Shown piece after piece: positions 1 to 7,516 of a stretch of DNA of 64,000 nucleotides (the first letter of the stretch is position 1; the number at the start of each line of letters is the position of its first letter). A program made the position numbers and the translations under genes. This DNA is from JBJMQS01 sp045802605 (GTDB lineage: Bacteria; Planctomycetota; Planctomycetia; Gemmatales; Gemmataceae). The stretch covers positions 186,001 through 250,000 of the forward strand of contig JBJMQS010000066.1 of the NCBI GenBank assembly GCA_045802605.1, written 5' to 3'. The notes under the pieces were generated by a model that saw nothing but the letters and a program-made list of their open reading frames with translations, made no database searches and was not told where the DNA came from.

Positions 1-2
1 AG

Positions 3-809
3 AAAAACTATTGGCAAGGTAAGGATCTGCCATTCCCGGTATTGCTCGATGCCAAAGGTGAAACTAACAAGTTATTTGGCGTTCGCCATTACCCGACTGG
101 CATCCTAATCGATCCGGAAGGAAAGCTCGTCGGTGAGTCGCATTCGTCTCAGTTGGAAGACAAATTGCCGCGTTTGCCAGCCACCAAACAGTGGACACGC
201 AATCGCGACATGCAGAAAAATATTTATTGGTCATTTCTGCCCGAGTCCAACACGCTGACGAATCTGGCGAAAAGCATGGAGAGTTGGGCTGGCAGCGACA
301 TCACGCTGGACAGCGATGCCATCAAAGCGGCGGGGCTCACACCGGATAGTCCTTTACCGGGAGCGCTGATTGGGGCTCCGGTCACCCTCCGAAGCATTGA
401 AGAGTTGCTGCTCGCACCCCACGGCCTGAGCATCGCGCCGACCGCTGATGGGAAGAAACTGATGATAACCAAGCGAGCTGAGCCAGCGGCGGCGGAATCA
501 ACACTGCAAAAGCAGCACAATGCAGAAATCACCGAAAGGCTTGATGCGAAAGGCGAGGCGACCGACAAGCCGATTGTCATCACAGATCAAACGCTCTCAG
601 GCGCTATCAAATTGCTGAGCAAGGAGCTCTACGTGCCGTTCGCCATTGACGCCAAAGCCATGCAGACGGGTAAGATCGATCCCAAGGCAAAGGTCAACGG
701 CAGCATCGATCCAAAAGAACTGCGCAAATCGCTTAACGCGATGTTGGAGCCGCTAGGCCTCACGCTCGAAGTGCGGTCTGAAGCGGTGGTAATCAAGCCG
801 AAAAGCTAG
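3..809 (+). CDS. Thioredoxin-like protein with two STN-like repeats (5' end outside window)
   Basis: The reading frame is open from the first bases of the window, so the true start lies upstream. The first 45 residues seen (including FPVLLDAKGE and YPTGILIDPEGKLVG) match the C-terminal half of a redoxin/TlpA thioredoxin fold, with the cis-proline strand and the DPEGK turn; the catalytic CxxC would be upstream. The rest holds two alpha/beta repeats ending in LMITKR and AVVIKPKS, each resembling the STN (secretin/TonB short N-terminal) fold. Related thioredoxin-plus-repeat proteins are common in planctomycetes and are usually exported. The substrate cannot be told. The partner gene at 47046 carries a similar STN-like module. 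The fold assignments are by eye. Confidence 0.7.
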   Translation, partial: KNYWQGKDLPFPVLLDAKGETNKLFGVRHYPTGILIDPEGKLVGESHSSQLEDKLPRLPATKQWTRNRDMQKNIYWSFLPESNTLTNLAKSMESWAGSDITLDSDAIKAAGLTPDSPLPGALIGAPVTLRSIEELLLAPHGLSIAPTADGKKLMITKRAEPAAAESTLQKQHNAEITERLDAKGEATDKPIVITDQTLSGAIKLLSKELYVPFAIDAKAMQTGKIDPKAKVNGSIDPKELRKSLNAMLEPLGLTLEVRSEAVVIKPKS

Positions 810-817
810 GTTGCGAT

Positions 818-1078
818 TCAGCCGCTGAACATCGGCTGCTTCGCGCCGCGGCTCGATGGCTTCGGCGTTGAGCCGAAATCCGATTCCATTTTCCGAAAGA
901 CGTCGGCCACCAGAGGAAACGTCGAGAGCACGCCGATGGCGACCAGCGACCAACCAATTGTTTGACGCTGTTTCTCATCGAATCGATCGGCCAGCAAAAG
1001 GCCGAGGCCAAATCCGAGTGCGCCACGGGTGCCGGCAATCAGGCCGATTTCAGGAATGGGTAATCGGGTGTGCCTCAT
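818..1078 (-). CDS. Small two-helix membrane protein, unknown function
   Basis: An 86-residue protein with two hydrophobic stretches, about residues 8-32 (glycine-rich, including LGFGLGLLL) and 40-60 (IGWSLVAIGVLSTFPLVA), separated by a charged loop (DRFDEKQRQ). This suggests a two-pass inner membrane protein with a soluble tail. A GGAGAG ribosome binding site sits eight bases before the ATG, which supports the start. It converges with the upstream thioredoxin-like gene, leaving eight bases between stops. No family was recognised. The polar C-terminal tail has no motif. Coding is supported by the membrane pattern and the ribosome binding site. Confidence 0.65.
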   Translation of the reverse strand: MRHTRLPIPEIGLIAGTRGALGFGLGLLLADRFDEKQRQTIGWSLVAIGVLSTFPLVADVFRKMESDFGSTPKPSSRGAKQPMFSG

Positions 1079-1136
1079 GACTTTGCTCTCCGCGAAGTGA
1101 AAGCGAATGAGTCACATACGGCAAAAAATGTACCGC

Positions 1137-1736
1137 CTAGGCAGTTTCCTCGTGCTTCCAGCCAGGGCATCGGCCCGTGCGTAACGACTCGGTGAAGTGT
1201 TTGCGGCACAAGGGCACGTAGCGCTCGTTGCCGCCGATCTCGACTTGGGCTCCTTCGCGCTCAACCACGCCCGCCGGCGAAACGCGGACCACCATCGTCG
1301 CCTTCCGTCCGCAGCAGCAAATCGTCTTCAACTCAGCGAGCGAATCGGCCCACGCCAATAGCCCGGCACTGCCCGGGAATAGTTCGCCGCGGAAATCGGT
1401 CCGCAGGCCATAGCACATGACCGGAATATTCACTTCATCAACGACGCGGGCGAGTTGCCGCACTTGGGTCTTAGTCAAAAACTGCGCTTCGTCGATCAAG
1501 ACGCACGTCGGGTTGCGCGGCGGGCAAAGCTCCCAAAAGTCAGTGTCATTGGTGAACCACATCGCATCTTTGTCGATGCCGATGCGTGAGGCGATCCTGC
1601 CGTTCGCGCGTTGGTCCAAGAGTGCCGTGAATAGCAACGTCGTCATGCCGCGCTCGGCATAGTTATGGGCGGCCTGCAACAGGGCCGTCGATTTCCCGGC
1701 GTTCATCGTCGAGTAATAAAAATAGAGCTTCGCCAT
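1137..1736 (-). CDS. tdk: Thymidine kinase, type II
   Basis: Phosphorylates thymidine (and deoxyuridine) with ATP in the pyrimidine salvage pathway; cytosolic. The protein begins MAKLYFYYSTMNAGKST, where the Walker A loop (MNAGKST) lies at residues 10-17 as in Escherichia coli Tdk. A Walker B-like IDEAQF follows in the middle. The lasso region contains the paired cysteines of the structural zinc site (CCCGRKA and a later C-R-K-H). Length is 199 residues, close to the family norm of about 190-205. The open frame extends 15 codons upstream, but the family alignment favours the internal ATG at 1736. The gene stands alone between small genes of unknown function. Confidence 0.95.
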   Translation of the reverse strand: MAKLYFYYSTMNAGKSTALLQAAHNYAERGMTTLLFTALLDQRANGRIASRIGIDKDAMWFTNDTDFWELCPPRNPTCVLIDEAQFLTKTQVRQLARVVDEVNIPVMCYGLRTDFRGELFPGSAGLLAWADSLAELKTICCCGRKATMVVRVSPAGVVEREGAQVEIGGNERYVPLCRKHFTESLRTGRCPGWKHEETA

Positions 1737-1851
1737 GGTGTGCCTCGCGGTTTTTGTGAAGATATGAACTTGGCTCGGCACGGGCTTATAGAGAGGCCTC
1801 GCGGCATTTCGTTTGCTCCACGTATCTTCCGTCGTTTCAAGGAGCTACGCC

Positions 1852-2040
1852 ATGGCAGACCGAAAAGTAGACAAAACGAAATATGATCCGCTGACGGGAG
1901 CTGAAGAAGAGAAGCCGGCCCAGCCGTTGGAGACAGTGCCGCCCGGCCAGCCGGCGAATGCCCAAACGGCGGAAATCCCCGGCACCGGCAAACCCGTCAA
2001 AGGCGAAGATGGCAGCGAACGCCGCGTGGTGACGTCGTAA
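1852..2040 (+). CDS. Small hydrophilic protein, unknown function
   Basis: A 62-residue protein starting MADRKVDKTKYDPLTGA. It is rich in Glu, Pro, Gln and Gly, has no hydrophobic segment, and is probably disordered and cytosolic. The start is fixed by AAGGAG at 1840-1845, seven bases before the ATG; the frame continues upstream without a better site. It is divergent from tdk (115 bases apart) and is followed by a long inverted repeat that could end its transcript. No family was recognised. Confidence 0.6.
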   Translation: MADRKVDKTKYDPLTGAEEEKPAQPLETVPPGQPANAQTAEIPGTGKPVKGEDGSERRVVTS

Positions 2041-2057
2041 CCGGTTAGTTTCCGAAT

Positions 2058-2129
2058 TTGGTTAGCCGCGACGCGATAGCGGAGCGCGTGCCCAGGGGCG
2101 CGCACCGCTATAGCGTCGCGGCTAACCAA
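2058..2129. repeat. Long GC-rich inverted repeat, possible bidirectional terminator
   Basis: Arms at 2061-2074 (GTTAGCCGCGACGC) and 2113-2126 are perfect reverse complements, and TTG/CAA extends the stem outwards; further partial pairing continues inwards around the GCGCGTGC/GCGCAC centre. It lies between the convergent genes at 1852 and 2138. A related inverted repeat (TTGTTGGCCGGACGCGCAAG arms) is at 42328-42480, so this looks like a member of a dispersed intergenic family rather than a single-use terminator. Confidence 0.7.
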
Positions 2130-2137
2130 TTCATTTG

Positions 2138-2722
2138 TCACAAGAGGGCCGCGGCCTTGCTGACGGAGCGCGGCTCGTGGACGCCTTCCGCAAACTCTTC
2201 GATCATCTTTTTGTTGAATGCCGGGATGTCGTCGGGCTTCCGGCTGGTGACCAGACCGTCGTCAGAAACAACTTCGATGTCTTCCCAAAGTGCCCCTGCG
2301 TTGATCAGGTCGGTTCGGATTGATGGCCAGGAGGTCATGCGCCGCCCGTGCACCACCCCAGCTTCGATCAGCATGATGGGGCCGTGACAGATGGCCGCAA
2401 CCGGTTTGCCGGCATCAAAAAATGCCTTGACGAACTCGACCGCTTTGGGCTCCATTCGGAGCTTGTCCGGATTGATGACCCCGCCGGGCAACAGAAGTGC
2501 GTCGAAGTCATCCGGATCGACATCTTCCAGTTTTTTGTCCACGGAGAATTTGTCGCCCCAGTCGGTCATGTTCCAAGCTTGCACTTTGCCGGATTTCGGT
2601 GCAATCAGGGTAGTTTCCGCTCCCGCGTCATCGAGTGCCTTCCGCGGCTTGACCATTTCGGGTTGCTCAAAGCCATCGGTGAGAAGAATAGCGACTCGTT
2701 TTCCTTCGATTGTGCCGCTCAT
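2138..2722 (-). CDS. DJ-1/PfpI family protein (type 1 glutamine amidotransferase fold)
   Basis: A 194-residue protein with the PfpI/YhbO pattern: a conserved Glu near residue 19 in DGFEQ, LLLPGG at residues 76-81, and the nucleophile elbow AAICHGP with Cys112-His113. PfpI-like proteins act as proteases or as protein/nucleotide deglycases under carbonyl stress; which activity applies here cannot be told. Length matches the family (about 165-200). The frame is open for 57 more codons upstream, but that part would overlap the divergent ABC gene. The ATG at 2722 is preceded by GAGGG at good spacing and starts the conserved beta strand (KRVAILL). It is divergent from the NatA-like gene by 124 bases. 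Confidence 0.9.
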   Translation of the reverse strand: MSGTIEGKRVAILLTDGFEQPEMVKPRKALDDAGAETTLIAPKSGKVQAWNMTDWGDKFSVDKKLEDVDPDDFDALLLPGGVINPDKLRMEPKAVEFVKAFFDAGKPVAAICHGPIMLIEAGVVHGRRMTSWPSIRTDLINAGALWEDIEVVSDDGLVTSRKPDDIPAFNKKMIEEFAEGVHEPRSVSKAAALL

Positions 2723-2846
2723 GATCAATCCCTCGAAATGTGCCTGTTTAACGAGAAAAACTGCAAACATTGTGCCGCCGCCGGCATAGGCCGCTAGCGG
2801 CAGATGGCCGAAAGTCGTAGGAATTGCCAAGTCATTTGGGTTTTTC

Positions 2847-3764
2847 ATGAACGATGCCATCGTGCTCGAAGGCGTGACCAAGCGCTTTCGCAATGTAGTC
2901 GCAGTCGATCATCTTGACCTCGCTGTGCCGCGTGAGTCGGTCTACGGCTTCATTGGGCCCAACGGTTCGGGAAAGACCACGACGCTGCGGATGATTCTCC
3001 GCATCTTCTATCCGGACAATGGCCGCGTCGTCGTCCTCGGCAATGACCACGGCGATGCGGCCGATGACCGCGTTGGGTATCTCCCGGAAGAGCGTGGCCT
3101 TTACAAAAAAATGAGGCTCACCGACGCCATTCGCTTTTTCGCCACGCTCAAGGGCATGCGAAACTCCAAAGCTGAGATCGCCAAATGGCTCGAACGATTC
3201 GACCTCAGCCAATGGGCCAACAGCAAGATCGAAGCTCTCTCCAAGGGCATGGCGCAGAAAGTCCAGTTCATCGCGGCCGTCATCGCTCACCCGCAACTCG
3301 TGATCCTCGATGAGCCATTCAGCGGTTTGGATCCGGTCAACCGCGATGTCTTGAAAGATGCGGTTTTGGACTTACGCTCTCAGGGCACAACCATTGTGTT
3401 TTCGACGCATGACATGAAAGTGGCCGAGCAACTCTGCGACACGATCTTCATGATCTACCACGGCAAGAAAGTGCTCGATGGCACGCTCGACGCCATCCAA
3501 GCGAAGTACGGCGAGGACACCATTCTTATTCGTACTTCGGCTGAAACCGATGTGCTCACACAAATTCGCGGTGTCATGCGTGTTAACGATCTAGGGCGCG
3601 AGAAAGAGTTACGCTTGGCTCCGGGCATCGATCCGCAGGGCGTGCTGCAGAGCTTGTTGCCCCGGGCACGGGTCGATCGCTTCGAGATCGTGCGGCCGTC
3701 ACTTCACGACATTTTTGTCCGTATCGCGCAACCGGATAGCAACGGGAGCGTGAACCATGCGTAA
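2847..3764 (+). CDS. ABC-2 type exporter ATPase (NatA-like)
   Basis: The nucleotide-binding subunit of an ABC exporter, 305 residues. Walker A GPNGSGKT is at residues 37-44, the signature LSKGM at 131-135, and Walker B LVILDEP at 151-157, followed by the D-loop and the switch histidine (FSTHDM). The last 90 residues fit the DUF4162 tail common in NatA-type ATPases. It overlaps the next gene, the permease, by eight bases, so the two are translated together and probably form one sodium- or drug-export type transporter; the substrate is not known. All catalytic motifs are intact, unlike the ABC protein at 49154. The start has only a weak ribosome binding site. Confidence 0.92.
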   Translation: MNDAIVLEGVTKRFRNVVAVDHLDLAVPRESVYGFIGPNGSGKTTTLRMILRIFYPDNGRVVVLGNDHGDAADDRVGYLPEERGLYKKMRLTDAIRFFATLKGMRNSKAEIAKWLERFDLSQWANSKIEALSKGMAQKVQFIAAVIAHPQLVILDEPFSGLDPVNRDVLKDAVLDLRSQGTTIVFSTHDMKVAEQLCDTIFMIYHGKKVLDGTLDAIQAKYGEDTILIRTSAETDVLTQIRGVMRVNDLGREKELRLAPGIDPQGVLQSLLPRARVDRFEIVRPSLHDIFVRIAQPDSNGSVNHA

Positions 3765-5061
3765 AATGCTGGCGGTTGCGCGGCGCGAGTATTTTGCCAC
3801 CGTCGGCACACGGGGGTTCATCCTCAGCGTCTTCATGGTGCCAGTGCTTGTGGTCATGGGCATTGCCGTGCCGAAGTTCGTCGCCGAGCACAGCGAGACG
3901 AACGACAAGCGTATCGCCGTCTTGGACGGCACCGGGCGGTTGCTCCCGGCCCTGCAGCACGAGGCCGAGGAATACAACGCGCGCGAGACAATTGACCCGC
4001 AAACCGGTCGTCAGAATAACCCGCGTTACGTGTTGGAAGACGGCTCGTCGGGCCCCGTTACCGACGACGCCCGGCTGGCCCTTTCCGATCGGGTCCGCCG
4101 CGAGGAACTTTTTGCGTTCGTCGAGATACCGGCCGACTTGCTCACGCAAACTCCAGCCCAGCGAAAAGAAGTGCCTTTTCACGCTCAGCGCATCACGGTC
4201 GGTTCCGAGCGGCGCTGGTTTGAGCGGGCGCTCAATCGCGTCTTAGAAGGGCAGCGACTACGGGCGGCCGGCATCGACCCGGCCATCGTTAACGCCGCCC
4301 GCACCTGGGTCCGCCTCGAAGGGATGACGCTGTACAAGCGCGGCACTCAGGGCGAGTTGGAGCGAGCCGAGGTGGCGGAGCGAGCGGCCACCACGTTCGT
4401 GCCCATTGGCATCATGATGCTGATGTTCATGGCCGTCATGATGTCGCAGTACATGCTGCAAAGCACGCTTGAGGAGAAGCAACTGCGAATTGCTGAGGTT
4501 TTGCTTGGAAGCCTGAGCCCATTTCAACTCATGCTGGGCAAGTTGATGTCGAGCGTCGGCGTATCGCTGACAATCGTTGCTCTCTACATGGCCGCGGGTG
4601 TGGGTGTCAGCCATTACTATGGCATGAGCAGCATGCTCCCGACCAATATTCTCGGTTGGTTCTTTGCCTATCTCGTATTGGCCGTGTTTCTCTATGGGTC
4701 GATCTTCGCGGCGGTTGGAGCCGCGTCATCAGACTTGAAAGACGCTCAAGGTTTGCTCATGCCGGTAATGCTCGTCTTGATTCTGCCGATGTTCATTTGG
4801 TTCTCGGTCATGGAGGATCCAAACAGCAAGCTGGCAATTGGCTTATCGCTCTTCCCGACCATGACGCCGATGTTCATGCCGTTTCGCATGGCGCTCGTGC
4901 CAGAGCTTCCGATCTGGCAGCCACTCGCGGGAATGCTCTCGGTCTTGGTGGCGACACTTTTTTGCGTGTTCGCGGCGGGGCGCGTGTTTCGCATCGGCAT
5001 CTTGGCCCAAGGCAAAGCCCCCCGAATTCGCGAAATCTTCCGATGGGTCGCTACCGGTTAG
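3757..5061 (+). CDS. ABC-2 type exporter permease (NatB-like)
   Basis: A 434-residue membrane subunit that pairs with the preceding ATPase. It starts with a short cytoplasmic segment (RREYFATVG), one transmembrane helix near residues 20-42, a large extracytoplasmic domain to about residue 205, and then about five more helices (residues 210-420) with the typical EEKQLRIAEVLL coupling segment that contacts the ATPase. This is the NatB/YhaP (ABC2_membrane_3) layout. GGGAG precedes the ATG by eight bases. Its 3' end overlaps the convergent oxidoreductase gene by 11 bases. The cargo cannot be predicted from sequence. Confidence 0.88.
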   Translation: MRKMLAVARREYFATVGTRGFILSVFMVPVLVVMGIAVPKFVAEHSETNDKRIAVLDGTGRLLPALQHEAEEYNARETIDPQTGRQNNPRYVLEDGSSGPVTDDARLALSDRVRREELFAFVEIPADLLTQTPAQRKEVPFHAQRITVGSERRWFERALNRVLEGQRLRAAGIDPAIVNAARTWVRLEGMTLYKRGTQGELERAEVAERAATTFVPIGIMMLMFMAVMMSQYMLQSTLEEKQLRIAEVLLGSLSPFQLMLGKLMSSVGVSLTIVALYMAAGVGVSHYYGMSSMLPTNILGWFFAYLVLAVFLYGSIFAAVGAASSDLKDAQGLLMPVMLVLILPMFIWFSVMEDPNSKLAIGLSLFPTMTPMFMPFRMALVPELPIWQPLAGMLSVLVATLFCVFAAGRVFRIGILAQGKAPRIREIFRWVATG

Positions 5062-6274
5062 CCGTCTGACGCATCTGGTCCATGAGCGGCCAAAGCACAT
5101 CGACATCGTCTTTGAACAGATCGCCGATCAACACGTCCGTCACCCGGTCTTTGAGGTGGGGATATTGCCGGACGAACCGGCCAAAGCTGAAGCCGTCGTA
5201 ATACTCGCAGACGAGCCGGCGCATGCGATCCATACCGCGAACAAAGTCGTTTTCCCATAGGCGCAGTTGCCGCTCAGACGTATCGCCTTTCGCCAAGCCA
5301 TCGGTAATCGCGTCGGCCGCCATCGACGCGGAGGTCAGCGCCAGCAACACGCCTGATGAGTAGAGCGGATCCAAGAAGCCGAAGGCGTCGCCGACCATGA
5401 CCCACCCGTCGCCGGCCGCCTGCCGGGAGCGGTAGGAATATTCCTTCTGTGCCCGAAAGACATCACACCGCGTGGCATTGGCAAGGCGCGGCTGTACGCC
5501 CGGGCACCGCGATATCTCGCGGTTGTAAACCGTCTCGTAATCCTTCGATTCATCGAAGAGGTACTCATGCGGCGCGACCACGCCCACCGAGACAATGTCA
5601 TCGTGCAAGGGGATGTACCAAAACCAGCCCTTCTTCTCGGCAACCTGAATGACCAAAGTCGCACCCTCGTCTTTGCCGTGGTCGCGCTTTGCCCCTTTCC
5701 AGTAAGTCCATACGGCGGCCTTTCGAAGCACCGGGTCCCATTCGCGCAAGCCGAGCCGATCGATTAAGAGTGAACTTTGACCGCCCGCATCCACGACGAC
5801 CGAAGCGCGGGCTTCGCGCTCCTCACCCGATTCCAAACGCGCGCGGACGCCGACCGCCCGCTGCCCCTCGAAGAGCACCTCCAATACTCGAGCGCCTTCA
5901 TGCACTGTAACGCCGTGCTTACGAGCATTGTCCAGAAGCAGGTGGTCGAATTCGCTGCGCCGCACCTGCCACGTCTGCGATGACTCGTGCGGCCTGTGAT
6001 CGACGAAATAGAACGGCTCGGAGAGCCGGCCTTTGTCGTTGATGAATTGCACGCTGTATTTCTTGACGAAATGGCTGTGCTTCATCGTCTCGAGCATGTT
6101 GAGCCGCTTGAGCACATGGTAGGTCTGCGGAATCAACGACTCGCCGATATGAAACCTCGGCAAATGATCGCGCTCAAAAAGCTCGACCTTGTAACCTTTT
6201 TGCGCGATCAAGGTGGCCGTGGATGAGCCCGCCGGCCCACCACCGATAACAACGACGTCGCGTGATGTCTCCAT
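5051..6274 (-). CDS. FAD-dependent oxidoreductase (geranylgeranyl reductase/halogenase-like)
   Basis: A 407-residue flavoprotein. The dinucleotide-binding motif GGGPAGSS lies at residues 10-17, followed by the E of ELFERD that binds ribose. The segment LPRFHIGESL is typical of the geranylgeranyl reductase and tryptophan-halogenase side of the family. A second FAD motif (VMVGDAFGFLDPLYSSG) lies in the last third, with the GD that contacts the flavin. A halogenase would need the WxWxIP motif: here the sequence is KKGWFWYIP, which is close, so halogenase-like chemistry cannot be excluded. The start at 6274 begins the conserved beta strand; the 41 codons upstream run into the palindrome array. 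It stands alone. Confidence 0.85.
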   Translation of the reverse strand: METSRDVVVIGGGPAGSSTATLIAQKGYKVELFERDHLPRFHIGESLIPQTYHVLKRLNMLETMKHSHFVKKYSVQFINDKGRLSEPFYFVDHRPHESSQTWQVRRSEFDHLLLDNARKHGVTVHEGARVLEVLFEGQRAVGVRARLESGEEREARASVVVDAGGQSSLLIDRLGLREWDPVLRKAAVWTYWKGAKRDHGKDEGATLVIQVAEKKGWFWYIPLHDDIVSVGVVAPHEYLFDESKDYETVYNREISRCPGVQPRLANATRCDVFRAQKEYSYRSRQAAGDGWVMVGDAFGFLDPLYSSGVLLALTSASMAADAITDGLAKGDTSERQLRLWENDFVRGMDRMRRLVCEYYDGFSFGRFVRQYPHLKDRVTDVLIGDLFKDDVDVLWPLMDQMRQTANR

Positions 6275-6344
6275 AATTAAAGTGTACCGCTCAGCCGTAC
6301 CACTGTCAGATGTCGGTCGTATCTCAGTTCGCTCTGGACTGTCT

Positions 6345-6519
6345 TCACACCAAAGGTGTGAGATTTCACAGCCCAGGGCAACGCCCTGGGTATTCATGCG
6401 AATTGTTTTGCAGCCTGTAGGGCTGCGACAAGTCTATCGCAGGCCTTCAGCCTGCATTTCTTGGCGCTCTAAACCCAGGGCTGCGCCCTGGGCTGAGAAA
6501 TCTCAGGCCGTTGGCCTGA
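6345..6519. repeat. Cluster of six short palindromes
   Basis: Within 175 bases there are six near-perfect hairpins: 6345-6361 (TCACACC/GGTGTGA), 6372-6390 (CCCAGGGC/GCCCTGGG), 6410-6426 (GCAGCC/GGCTGC), 6439-6455 (GCAGGC/GCCTGC), 6474-6492 (CCCAGGGC/GCCCTGGG again), and 6503-6519 (TCAGGCC/GGCCTGA). Loops are 3-5 bases, and the units are separated by 10-19 bases of A/T-richer sequence. Stems all follow a CAGGC or CCCAGGG theme. It fills the gap between divergent genes at 5051 and 6692. It is not a CRISPR array, because the units differ from each other and the separators are short and uneven. The rest of the 6275-6691 gap shows no gene. Confidence 0.8.
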
Positions 6520-6691
6520 AGACAATCAAGGACCAAACTGAGACACTACCCAGATGTCACTCGTCGCGGGACTTATCAGGACGGCCTAGCGTGTACCACA
6601 CTTTTTCATTTGCCCGGCTTTGACAGAATTGAGACCTGTCTTGGCGGAAATTTCGCTCCCCCGTCTCGTCGGTGCGGTAGACTCTTACTTC

Positions 6692-7456
6692 ATGCCCCGC
6701 AACCGCGAAGTTTGTGTTTATTTGACGCCGGGGCTGATGCCCGAAGGCGCACTCCGAGGCCACACGGCGATCGTGATCGACGTGCTTCGTGCGACCACCA
6801 GCATGATCCACGCCCTGGCGGCTGGCGCAAAGACGATCCTGCCGACGGCCGAAATTGATGATGCGCGGCACCTTGCCGGCTCCTGCACCGGCAAAGCGGT
6901 GCTCGCCGGCGAGCGCAACGGGACGAAAATCCCGGGCTTCGACCTTGGTAACTCGCCGGCAGATTTCAAAGCGGCCGTGATCCGCGACGCCACGCTGATC
7001 ATGTGCACGACTAATGGCACGCCAGCCCTCATCGCTGCGAGTGCGGCCGAGCACGTGCTGATCGCGGCGTTCGTCAATTTCAGTGCGGTTTGCGAGCAAT
7101 TGGAGAGCGACAGCCGCCCGATTGACATCATCTGCTCGGGCCGGAAAGGCACGCCGAGCTTTGAAGACACATTGCTGGCCGGTGCCATCGTGGACCATCT
7201 TTGCGAAACCAGCGACGTGAATCTGAACGATGCCGCCCGGCTCGCTTGGGACAGCTTCGAAAACCAAGGTGAGATTCTGCTCGGTGCTTTGGAAGTCAGC
7301 TCGGCCGGCGAAGAATTGATTGCACTCGGCCTCGCCGCCGACCTGCGCGATGCCGTCCAAGTCGATCGTTTCAACTTCGCCGCCGAGCTTCGCCGCGATC
7401 CACTGCGGGTTGAAGTCTGCTCCGCAGGCATAAAACGAAGCCATTGGCCGAAGTAG
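6692..7456 (+). CDS. comB: 2-phosphosulfolactate phosphatase-like protein (ComB family)
   Basis: A 254-residue ComB-family protein. In methanogens ComB removes phosphate from 2-phosphosulfolactate in coenzyme M synthesis. The family pattern is visible: VIDVLRATTS near residue 26, LAGERNG near residue 72, FDLGNSP, the CTTNGTPAL segment near residue 113, and ICSGRKGTPSFEDTL near residue 150. These are the active-site blocks of the family. No other coenzyme M gene (comA, comC, comDE) is nearby, so the role in this bacterium is uncertain. An upstream TTG at 6620 would add 24 residues without family similarity, so the ATG at 6692 is preferred. The gene ends in a run of AGTGG repeats. Confidence 0.85.
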   Translation: MPRNREVCVYLTPGLMPEGALRGHTAIVIDVLRATTSMIHALAAGAKTILPTAEIDDARHLAGSCTGKAVLAGERNGTKIPGFDLGNSPADFKAAVIRDATLIMCTTNGTPALIAASAAEHVLIAAFVNFSAVCEQLESDSRPIDIICSGRKGTPSFEDTLLAGAIVDHLCETSDVNLNDAARLAWDSFENQGEILLGALEVSSAGEELIALGLAADLRDAVQVDRFNFAAELRRDPLRVEVCSAGIKRSHWPK

Positions 7457-7480
7457 TGGCTAGTGGTCAGTGGTCAGTGG
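7455..7480. repeat. AGTGGYY heptamer repeat, four units
   Basis: AGTGGCT AGTGGTC AGTGGTC AGTGG run head to tail, overlapping the comB stop codon. The same heptamer occurs at 37343-37367 and, in inverted orientation, at 37411-37442, so it is a dispersed short repeat family in this genome. Confidence 0.8.
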
Positions 7481-7516
7481 AAACCGATAAGGCACAAACC
7501 GATCGAGGATACGTGA

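Noticed and set aside
3583..4182. A 199-residue minus-strand open frame
   Set aside because: Antisense to the ABC-2 permease; no protein-like features.
6345..6519. CRISPR array
   Set aside because: The six palindromes have different stems and the gaps are 10-19 bases, not a constant repeat and spacer.
6557..7444. A 295-residue minus-strand open frame
   Set aside because: Antisense to comB; rich in Arg, His and Asp, without domain.
7457..7516. T-box leader of glycyl-tRNA synthetase
   Set aside because: The gap is only 60 bases and holds heptamer repeats, with no T-box sequence or terminator.
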